DNA from: Meghimatium bilineatum
Lineage: Eukaryota > Mollusca > Gastropoda > Stylommatophora > Philomycidae
Reading direction: 5' to 3'
Assembly: GCA_034231615.1 (NCBI GenBank)
Contig: CM067298.1
Location: 26,058,528-26,122,527, forward strand
Length of the DNA: 64,000 nucleotides
How positions within the stretch are numbered: position 1 is the first letter of the stretch; every line of letters starts with the position of its first letter. This document shows, one piece after another, positions 24,301 to 36,300 of this stretch. A program made the position numbers and the translations under genes. The notes beneath the pieces were generated by a model. That model was given only the letters and a program-made list of their open reading frames with translations. It was not told the DNA's origin and did not search any database.

Positions 24301-27300
24301 CTTGCTGTTCTGTTTGAGAAAGGAAGAGTACATAATGAGGAGTCAGAGTAAAATTAAATTAATCCTATATGAGTTTTGATTTCTTTTTTTTTTTGGTAAT
24401 GAATTCCTTCCTACTTCATTATTTCTCTCATACTGCTGTGATGTCATGGAAAATTATTGATTACAAATTTAAATGACATTACATCTACCAATATAAGTAT
24501 ACATAACTAAACTGTCAGAGGATATCCAACAAGGTGGAGAATGCTGCAGTAACAAAAATAAGAAGTTATAACTATTATAATGTGTTATTGTTTCTGGTAA
24601 CTAATATAACTAATAAATAATAAAACTAATGTCAATAATAAATAACAAAAAAAACAACAAAGAAACAGGGACTTATGTATGTTACGGTCCAATTGGGACC
24701 TTTTTGAACAACGAAATAAACACATGATATTATTTATGCATTTTTTTCTGGCTTGATCTAGGCTATTATGATTTCTTGGCATAGATTCCATCTCCCTGCA
24801 TTGAAAATAATAAAAGACGCAATTATGTTTAATTATGGGCAACTTAGTGCTCACCTGGACTTTACACACTAATGATAGAACAAATTGATAATAGCATGAG
24901 GTAAGAGAAGGAATCATGAGTGTCAAACCTGACCAAGTGAATGTCTCATGTCAATTTAAAAATTGATGAAAACAAAACAGTTGATATATATATTTTCACA
25001 TATATGTCAAAATTACACATACATACAAACAAACATACCGGTACATATTCAAATATATGTACGTATGTGCGGGCATATGTATGTATTCAATCATTCGTAT
25101 TCTGTGGGGGTACTGTGTTCTATTGGAGGGGGACCCCACCCTATTTTAAGCTGTATGTAGTTCAACCCGTTAGCCAAAGCTATTTCATAAGGTATGGTGC
25201 TGCCTTACACAAGCAGACATGAGGAGCAATATGTGAGATGGAATGGAGTGAAGGAGGAACCAAATAGGACCAAGGCATTCCTCAATAAATATAAAAAATT
25301 AATATAAATATTATACATGACTGGTGCAATAAAACAAATTTTTTGTTAGCCTGCACATAACAAGTCTAATTCTATGGTCATAAGTTATGATAATTCACAG
25401 AAAAAAGGATTTTTTTTGTGTGAAACAAAATGCTATAAATACCATGGACTAGAAATATCACAAACAATGAGATACTGAAAGATTAATGTCAGGAAAGATT
25501 GGTTATACAACACATTTTTCTGCAAAGAAACATGATAATGTATAGAAAAAAATACTCTAGAAAATCTTGAGAAGGGTATCTTTTTCAACAATGGACACAA
25601 ATCACAAGATCATCTAAAAATGACTCTTGTACAGGTAATAAGACAGATTTTTAGGGAAGTTGTGATAGCTACACTCATTCATATATATTATATCAGTACT
25701 GTCTTTTACTGTATTATGTTCTTGATGAAGGCTTTTTCATCGAAATGTTAATTTGTGTGTAGTTTTCTGTTTCCAGTTATACATAGCAAAACTTCATTAT
25801 GCTTTGTTTCCACTTTTGCCTATCGGATTACAGTATTCCTGCAGTTGTAATCTATTATCTATGAAGATGATGATGAGTGTTATAGAAGAAATTGAGTTTC
25901 CATAGTATTTTAATATTAATAATCATGAACTTGACCTATCTAAGGTGATGTTTACTATGATAAAAGGTACTCTGCCTCTTATATGTGCACACATGTTCTG
26001 GAATACTATCTTCTATAGAAAATGGCTCAATGGATGGAGACTGTTTCAGTACAGAGTTGATGCACAGATGCTGCCTTTTACACAGATTTCAAGACTCATG
26101 TGATAAGGAATACAAACTCTTACAAAGTGCATGATAAAAGGATGTGATTAGTCAAAAGACACATATATTTTGACTGTGCTTACAACTAGTAGCACAACGT
26201 GCTTGTGCCCAAGATACAAAGGGAAACATAGATAGTTTTACTCAAGTAAACTAAGAGTCAGGAGTATTTTTAACAAAATTGTCATGATAGCTATCAGCAT
26301 GCATTCACATCAACATCTGCTGGAGGTGATTGAGCACTATGGGTTTGTTTGGGGGTGTTTTGACAAGTTAATAATCAATAACCTTCTGCGTTCATTATCA
26401 AACTTCTGCTCATTAAAATGATGTAATCTGAAGATCAGAATGGGATGTGGCATAGTTTACATATTGTCTGTGACACCTGCATATTTCAGCCTAACATTTG
26501 ATTTCAGCATGGCTTTTTGGTCATTAATAGGATGGGACAGCCAACCCCCATCCCTAGGGCTTCCTGTAACCTTTTACAATATCCATGGCAGGATACAGTG
26601 TTTCTCATAGCTGTCAGCTTATTTTTCCATAAATCTGTATTTTTAACAATTTATTTCCATATTTCAATAAAAATGTCAGTATTTAGCAAAAAAATACAGC
26701 AAAATACTCATGCAAAATTATTGTTTTGTTTTGGCCCATAAATATTTTCAATACGTGTAAAACGCCGGCATCAGTAGTAATTACTGAAGATGTAACACCA
26801 AATTACCCTTTAAAAAATAAAACCACAAAATGTTCTTTTGTTGTGGGGTTTTTTAATAGCCCAAAATCCGTATCAGTGCGGAAAATCTGTACTAGTTGAC
26901 ACCTATGGTGTTGCTATTCTTTGCTCTCCTTTCATGTGCTAGAAACACATGTGACCAATAATCAATAACTAGAGTAAACACAGAATTGACCTGAGTACAT
27001 AGGAAGTTTGAAGATATCATTTGACCAGTTAACCAAATAATATATTGCTATTTTTGTTTTATTGAATGTTGTATTTTAATGTGTTACTCAAGTTTTTGAA
27101 TGGCTTAGTTTATTCTTATCAATGCTTTTGGTTTCTGAAATTTTCATTCAGGCTTTACTGGATTATGGACTGAGAAAGTCTTCTGAAAATGTAGTCAGCA
27201 TTGATGACATGAGCAGCCATAAGATATCTGACACATGCAAGAACAGCTCTGCAAGTAATGAAAAAAAGGAAAGTGCTGTCAACAAGTGCAATTCTGCACC

Positions 27301-30300
27301 GAATGCCCCACTGACATTGCTTGAAATCGACAATTCTGTCATGTGCAATGAGATTATTTCAGATTCTAAATACCAAGAACATAAAAACACAGATAATGCA
27401 TGTTTAAATATAATATCAGAACAGGCAGATAAGAAAGCTGTTAATGACACCAGGCTAACTGAGAATGGTAGGCAAGATCCCATTGGCTCACAGCATTCAG
27501 TTGAACTTTCAAATTCTTGTGAATTTTCCAAGAATTTAATAAACAACAATTCTGTGACGAAAACAATAAACAGTGGCACAAGTTCTGATAGTATTCTTCA
27601 GATTAGTGTTTGCAATGAACAACTAGGTGTAATAGAGCAGACCTCCAGTTTAGATACTTCTTCTGTAGAAATAATATCACAAAGTGAACCCCAGAGTCTT
27701 GACATAGGTAAGAATTCAGATGTTGACAGTGCAAACAGTATCCAAGTTAATGCAGCAAGTGAAAAGTCATTGATGACTTATAAGAGCTGGAATATGGGTC
27801 ATGGTGTGATGAGTCCTACTGGCAAAGAGCTGCAGGTTTGTACATGTATAGCTGTGTGTGTCACATTTGAACTGATTCAATATTTAGTTTATTTCATCTC
27901 TATTGAATAATGTTTTAGCCCCTAAAATTGCAAATGCATCAGTTTAGTTAAACTAAAATATTATATTTAAATATGATTAAAATAGATTATAAAATTGAAA
28001 AAAAAATACTTCAACAGAAATAATTAAGATGATACATTTGGTCTTGTAATTAATTATTTAATACATAAAATTGAAGAAAATTGTGATTAGGCACATGATT
28101 TGTTAATTGCTTAAAAATTAGGAAAATTAATATTGGTGAAGATATTCCAATAAAAAAATTGGAATATAAAAATAAACAAGATCAGACAAAAAAGAATTTT
28201 TCATGGATTAAATAAATGAATTAGAGAAAGAAGCATTACATGAAGTGGAATAATTTATAATACATATACCTTAGCAGAAATATTAGCAGAGGAACATGTT
28301 TGAACATCAAGATAAGAATATTAAAAAAAAAATCAAAATTTAACTATCATAATTATTAAATCAAATGCAAGATTAAGAATATTTGACTTAGATCTTAAAT
28401 CAGTTTTGTGCTGTGTGTTGCCGGTGCCCGAGAGGGAAGCAAAGAATAGCAACAATGTTTACCTTCCATGCATGTCGTAAGAGGTGACTACGGACGTTAT
28501 GGGATGGAGTTTGCTGTCCCATCGCATATAGGGTCATTGACCGAAAGCCATACTGAAGTTGGATGTGTCAGGCAGAAAGGTGCAGATATCGCAGCAATGC
28601 TGTAAACCATGACACAGCACATTCCATTCTTTGAACTACTTCCTGCTAATCTGCAAGAATTTGAGAATGAACGCAGAAGAAGAAGAAATCAGTTTGTTGT
28701 ATGATTCAGGAACATGGAGAGCAGCAAAAGGGACATCTGAATATAAACTTCCATAAAGTGGTGAATGCAGACTAGAAAGTTTAAAATAGCATGATAGGAC
28801 TATCAATAAAGAACACAACTTGTTAGACAACTGAACACTTATGGGTAAAACTGCAGCATTCTGTTATGCAGATCAATAACTAAACATACCTTTACTTTCA
28901 CTGGTTATCATGTTACTATCATGATAACCATTGTTACTATGAGTTCAGCATTATTTGGGTTTTGGAATTTTATCACCAAAGTATTAAAAGCTGCTAATGA
29001 ATAACATGGATAGAAACATGGATAATGAACAAGCAACTCAAAGACAATAGTAATAATAGGTAGTAATGTACTAATTTCACATAAAGCAACAAAATAATAA
29101 TGATTTTTTGCAAAGATGCTTATGGAATCAGTAATTTTCACAAGCTGACAAATTAAAGATCTAAATAAGCATTTTAAAAATGCAAAGAGAATAGTTATGA
29201 ATAAGATTTCTCAGTTGATTATATATGCTGAATAGAACTATTTCATTAAATTTAATATAACATTTATCTGTTGTAAAAGCAGAAGAATTCAAGATGTTGA
29301 AAAAATATAGCTTGTATTTGGAATCAATTGTGTCATGTGTCAAAATTTTGTGTTAAAATTATGCATAAGTGTTGTTTTTTTGTGAATATTTTAAATATGT
29401 CAGCAATCATGAGAAAATAAATGTATTTATTGTCTCTTGTCAGGGTCACACATTCGAGTGATAAGGAACAAAATATTAGAAAGAGAAGGATCCTATTTAG
29501 CAAATTGCATTCACATATTCAGATCTATTCTTTTATGAGTGTAATGGATTAGATGAAAATGTTGACATTACTCTGTGATGTGAGAAGCTGGTGTGAATGA
29601 TCTATCAAAATATTTCAACAGCCTGTCAAACTCTTGACTGTGTCAACTTTAAGCACTCCAGGAAAACGGTCATTGCCTCCTGCAAGTAGCTTATCATCTG
29701 GGTGTCCACTAAAGCTTAGAAAAGTGTCTGCTGATGTAAGTAGACTATTATGTTCTTTAGTCTTAATTAGGAACTAGCATCACAACACATCTGGGAGCTG
29801 TGGTAGTTTAATATTAAGTCATTCTCCTGCTGATCAGCAAACCTGTATCTCTCGAAGACTGATGTGTTGTGCCATTGGCGCAAATAAAATGGCAACACAA
29901 CCCATTTCCATTCTCTGGACTACATTCAACTGGAAATCTTATAGGACCATTGTCCTGTTAGAAGAGAAATGAAACGGGAATTTGAGAATGTACTCTGAAG
30001 AAGAAGAATGCATTTGTTACTGGTGGTTTGAAATAAAAACTACTTCCGTGGTTCACCCAGCCAACAGTAAGTAGGGTATCAGGTCTCATGTTCTGGGAAG
30101 GTCGAGGAATGGCACCATCACTGCTGAGCAACGCTAGTGCTAGTGCAACGGTAGGCGACGCTAGTGCTTTCTAGTCAACCACTGATTAGGCAGATACGCA
30201 CTTAAGGGAAATTGTGTGCTGTGATGCTGGTTAATAACTCATGTTACCTTTACCAATCCATCAACCATCTAAGATGTATAGCTCAGTGTACCAGTTAGTT

Positions 30301-33300
30301 ATTGGTTGTGCGTTCTTCTGATCTTTACAGAAAGAAGATGTTTTTGTCCCTCTTCCTTAGTCAATTCCATTTCTATCATTCTCTAAACATGAGCATTGTC
30401 TCTTTCAGCATTCATCACTTTGTAGTGCATCCGTAACTTTCCTAATCTTCGTTCTTCAGTCAGTTATCTGCCTGTGTAACAACATGGACTTTTAGTTTAG
30501 GATGTAAAGAATAGGGCCACTGTCTTCTTTCCAGCATGTTATAGGAGGTGACTGAGAAAAGTTGAGGGATAAGCTGACAACCAGTCATCTGGGGAAAAAA
30601 TAATTGTCACTGCATATCCTGTCTTAATTTTTTTCTATCACATGATCCTCATGGACGATGAAGAGATGCATGACAGTAGACATTGCACCTTTTTTGTTGT
30701 GTGGAAGATACCTGGGTGGCAAGGAATGTACCACAATGTACTTATCACAGGCATCACCAAGGCAAGAAACAGGATGCTGAAGGTCAGTTGCAGCCAACCT
30801 TTGATGAGAAGACACAACTTGATAATGAGTTTAAAAAAAAATAGTAAATTAAGTTGTATAAGTTTTTTTAAAGAGAATAATGTCAGATTATTTTGTGTTG
30901 TAATTTTCAGAATCTGGCTCCTGGTCAGTCAACATTGAATGATTGTTTTACAGATCAGTCTGTCAGAGCAGCAGCTTTTGAACTCTTCTGTAAAGAGAGA
31001 AGATCTGTCAGTAAGTTATGCAGACAGGAAGTTATTTTTTTTTAAATTAGAAGAATGTTAATACTCTTGACATAATGACCTAAGAAAAAAAAAGGCATGA
31101 ACTGTATTTTTCCTGAATTATGAAGCAATTCAGGAAAAAGTTGCACCATTTTGTTGGCAAATGATCATAAGAGAACTGTATTAAGTACAATGCAAAAGCA
31201 AGATTATTTTATGAAAAGACAAGAAATGACAAATGTCAACTAAACTGAATAGCTAAAATCTTCACAGAAAATCACAACATAAAATGACATTCAGTTAGTA
31301 AATAAAGTAATCTGCAAATCATTGTGCAAAGCAAATTGAAAGAACACTAGCAGTTAATCTTGGGTTGGTTGGTTGCTGATCTGTGGCCTCTGGCTGGCCC
31401 AGCTTTAACTTTGGATAATTTTTGAATGATAAATAGACCAATGACATCATGACTCAAAATTCTTGGAAAACCAGACATACTGGAGACCCAAAATGAAAAA
31501 CCAGAGAGTAACACAGCAACTTCGCCCATGCACTGTGTGGAATAATATAAGTTAAGATGACCTAGCAGTGTTTGTTACATTTCTTCTCTTCTTCAACGTA
31601 CATTCTCAAACTCTCACTGAATCTCTCTTATAGCAGAACCACTGCCCTTTTCCACTAGATTTCCAACGGGATGTAGTTCAGAGAACAGAAATGCGCTGTG
31701 TCACCATTTTATTTGTGCCAGTGTCCTGAAACATCCATCTTCAGTGGTATTTGTTACATGTAAAAAATGGATATTAATATTTTTTTAATGTGTTCATTGA
31801 TTTCTGCTTTCATATTTAAAAAAAAGGTATTTAATCTTTTGGAATGCTGAATCAACTTTCGGAGAGCTAAATGAATCTAAAACATATGAGTTGCAAACAT
31901 CATCATCATCTCTGTGACTGAACAATATATGACAGGATAAGTCCAATGTCAAGACCATGTTGATCGCATTCTTAGACATTGAGGGTTTGGTTCATCACAA
32001 ATAAGTCCCTAGCCTCTGTGATGCTGTGCTTAGACAGCACACTCAGAAGTGATGCACAGGCAATTGTATTGTGCATCATGACAATGTCCCTGCACACAGG
32101 TCTGTCACCACAAATGCATTTTTTATGAAATATAACATTCCATTGCTCCCTCAACATTCATACTCGCATTCTTGTTTCGTGTGACTTCTTGTACCCACAG
32201 CTTAAGCGAGTGATGAAAGATAGAGATTCAATGAAATTTAGGCGATTCAAGCCAACAAATGTGGGCTATTCCGAATATTGCCTACATTGGCTTAAAGGAA
32301 ATGTGGCAAGTGACTCTTACATACAGTATATGAGAAGTGTTTGCTTCAGTGGCAGGATCATTGGAACAAGTGTATACATCCACAAGGGAACGACTGTAAA
32401 TGAGATAGAATAAATGAGTTTTTATCTTTAACATCTTTCACTGTTGTAAATATTTTTTTGTAGTATTGGAGTCAAACAATGATACAACTGAAGAGCTAGT
32501 TGATGAAAGGTCGGAAGAAGCTTGGAAGAACTTGAGCTGTTCTGAAAAAGACAAGTTCAGAGATAAATGCTTGGAGGATACTAGGAGGTAATTATTTTCA
32601 TGCTGTGATTTCCTCTTTGTGCAATTTGTTCTATTGAATCCATCCTGCACATGGAAGTTAGCACAAGTTCTTTTCATAGATTTTGATTTTCAAAGATTCA
32701 ATGAACTAGTTTCATTGCACTAGTTGTCCACCTTTGCATAGCTGCTGTCTGAAAAGAGACAAAGAATAGTGACACAGTGACCTACCATGCATGCCTAATA
32801 GTTGAGTGAGGAAGTTTTGGAAGAGGAGTTGGCTGTCCCATCCTGTAGAGGGTTATGGACCCAGGAATCATGTTATTCAAGGGTTAGTGACCCAGGAGTC
32901 ATGTTATTCAAGGGTTAGTAACCCAGGATGTTAGTCTTTTGTGCTAGACCAAAATGTGCATATATCGTAGTCAAACTTCTTTAAACCATGGCACAATGCA
33001 TTCCGTTCTCAAACTACATCTTGCTAATATTTAGGAATTTGAGAATGAATGACTGTTTAATTTCCTAATTATGCCTGTTTTGTTTCATAATTATGCCCTG
33101 TCTTTAGTTAATCATTCATTTTAGGGTTTCAGAGAAATGTGAAACCTCATTGATCATTGTTTTTTTTTTTTTACTTAATGTTCCACTTTATTCATGTTTA
33201 TATTTCTGTTCCATAAATTGCTAGTTTGTATCACTGTAGTTCTACTGTATGTGGTTGCACGTAATGTATGCCAGAAGAGGCTGATTTGCTTGATGTATCC

Positions 33301-36300
33301 TATTGTATTATTTATAGTTTCTGTGTAAAAATATCATATTTTTATCAAATTATGCTTTATTTTTTGTGTGTGGATAGAGTGGGACTGTAGTAAAACTATA
33401 CTATTGGTAGGAACAAATATCTAAGAGTACCAGTATGTGTTTTACAGTTCACAAAACAGATTAAATCACCCAAAAAAATATATATATTTAACAGTGTACA
33501 AAGCTGCAGTTTTGTATTGTTTCTGCTATATTTGTCTTGATAAATGCAGCATAGAAATGTCTGTTCATAGAACTAATTTTTGAATTTGTATGTTGTTAGC
33601 TAACTATAATAATTTAACATTACATGTTGTTAATGAATCTTATTGTATGTTTAGCATAATAATTTTGTTATTACAGACAGGAAAATAAAGCACCACTTAA
33701 GGAATGCAAAAGCAGTGACAAGATAGGTGATTCTATGCAGGTAAAAATATAGAGTGAAAATGAACTTTTCTATAATGAATTGCTTCCTTGAAATGTAACT
33801 CCTGGTGATGTTATAGTAACTAGTTTTGCTCCCCAATTTCTTAGCAGGGCTGAAAGGGAAACAAAGAATTGTAACAGTAGTGGCAAATATTACAGTTTTG
33901 TCTGTCCATGTTTTTCTTTGGTACCCTCTGCTTTTTCCACCTTCAACTTTTTCCTGCAGGGTAGTTTTTGACATGGATTCAGTCTGCTTACATGTCCAAA
34001 CCACTCTAACACTGATGTTGCTTTTCCACATTAAATTTAGCCTTCATATAGTAGTTGCCATCTCCAGCCTTATCTTTAAATCTGTTGTGGATTTTCTATC
34101 ATTGCATATTCTAGGTATTGAAAGTGTTCACTTCTTTAAATTTATGCCCCATTCATCATGATGTTGGTCCGTGCCTGTTTTTCTGCTGCTAACAAAGTTC
34201 TTTAAGCCAAATCAGCATTCCAAAAAATGAGAACTTTTTGTGCAATGGAAAACTAACAATGCAGACCCAAATTCGAGTGCTGAGATATTATATCGAACCA
34301 ATTTTTGTTTATGGATGTAAAGCAGGGACTATAAACAAAAAAATTCAAAGCGAATTAGAAACTACAAAAATGTGGTTTCTGAGAAGAATGATGAAAATAC
34401 CAGGGACAGCTAAGAAAACTAATGCAGATGTTCTCATTGATGCTGGCGTAAAAAGATCAATCATATCAAACATTAGGGGCAGACAGTCAAGGTTTCTAGG
34501 GAATGTGATGAAAAGAACACAGCTTGAACACTTAATAACCACTGGAAAGATCAAGGGGAGAAGAGATGCTAGATGGACTAGTATTGTTGCATGATAGAAG
34601 TTCCTCAACTAAACTTATTAACAACACAAGAGACAGAGAGGCATGGAGAAACATGATCGCCTACGCCATTCGGCATGGCACTTGATGGATTGCACAAAGT
34701 TCTAGCTCTTTCCGGTGCTGATTTACATTCTGTACTTGCTGGTAACTTTTTATACTATAGTGAATGCAGGAAAAGAAGAATATGGTTATATTATAGTAGA
34801 ACTACTTGGCAGTAATTGGATATTGACAACAAGTAAAAAAAGTACCCTGGTACTATGTTGAGTTTATGTGAATGACAAACATAATCGAGCACTATAATCA
34901 TATATATTACAAGTGTATGTGTTTGTAATTGGATATATACACAGTGATGCCACTACAAACATTTTTTTTTTTGCTCTGAGAGTTTGGTAAGTACAAGATG
35001 CAATTTTTCTGATATACAATACAATCAATTTTTAAAAATATTCAATTATTAAACTATCTGCTAACATGATTAAAATAGTTGTGTTCTCCTTTCTTTCATC
35101 TTTTAAAAATATATAGTATATTAGGAGAGGTCAGATAGTAATACACCACATTTTTTTTCTCAGGAAATGTTTATTCACAATGCAAAACAATGTACATGAT
35201 TATGTCATGTAAACATATCTATCACACAACATTGTTCTCATTTACTTGTATGGCTATACGGCAGTACTAACAGGTGCAACTTGTTTGTGCCTAGTTATAT
35301 TCCGATCATGTAGCCATTTATTCACTGCTTGAATAACATCATCATCATCTTCAAAACACAGTGCACAAACTGTTTGTGAATATTCACAACAGAAACTGTG
35401 TTGTGTTTCTCCACAACAAGAAATTCTATCACAATTTGTTGTTTGTGACGTAAGTTGTTGAGCCATTATAACGGTTTGTTGCAGCTGTACAAATTTTTTG
35501 GTTGGGGTGTAAATTCATTCAGATAAACAAAATAGCCCAAATTTGAAGAGTACAAAATTTTATGTTTTTATCTCCATTATTAGCTGAAAAGATTAATGCA
35601 CTGCATTACTTTCAGGCTTTCCATTGAAATATAATTTAAATATATTTAGAAGTACTATTTCTTGCTCCTCTGATGGATGTATTAAACAATATTGTTAATG
35701 AATTTATATGGCAGGCGACAAATAAAATGTACGGAAACAGTTGATGCTAGCAGCTCATTGGTTTTACAGAGTTAAATTGTTTCTCTCTCATTGGCTTAAA
35801 GGGAATGTTGCAAGTGAATCCTTACATACAGTATAGTTTTAGGTTTCATAAAAAAGTCTAGCACACATGGTGCAGGCTGTGTATTCATGTGACAGTGACA
35901 GGTCTTTTCAACATTTTCAGTTTAAAAATAAAAATGAAACTACTGCTAAGGTCTCAAAGAAGAAAAGTCTGAAAAGAAGATTGTATCATTTTGAGAGAAA
36001 AATGGAATGTGATGTCACAGATTTGAGAACTGCTGTAATGAAAAAAGAAGCAGAAACTTGCAGGTATTTTCTGTATGTTTTTGTTGATGAAGACATTTAA
36101 CAGATGACTGCTACATCCTGTTCAACATATGCTACCTGATGATGATGAATATTAGTTTATGTCTGAAGGATATACTAAGTTTATATCTGATGGATATTGG
36201 TGTGTCTGATGGATATTAGTTTGTCTAATGGATACATTCAGTTTATGACTATTCTTCTTCTTCTGCGTTCGTTCTCAAACTCCTGCATATTAGCAGGATA

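Noticed and set aside
27163-27579. 138-codon frame on the minus strand
   Set aside because: Shadow of PMS1 exon 8 in the opposite strand.
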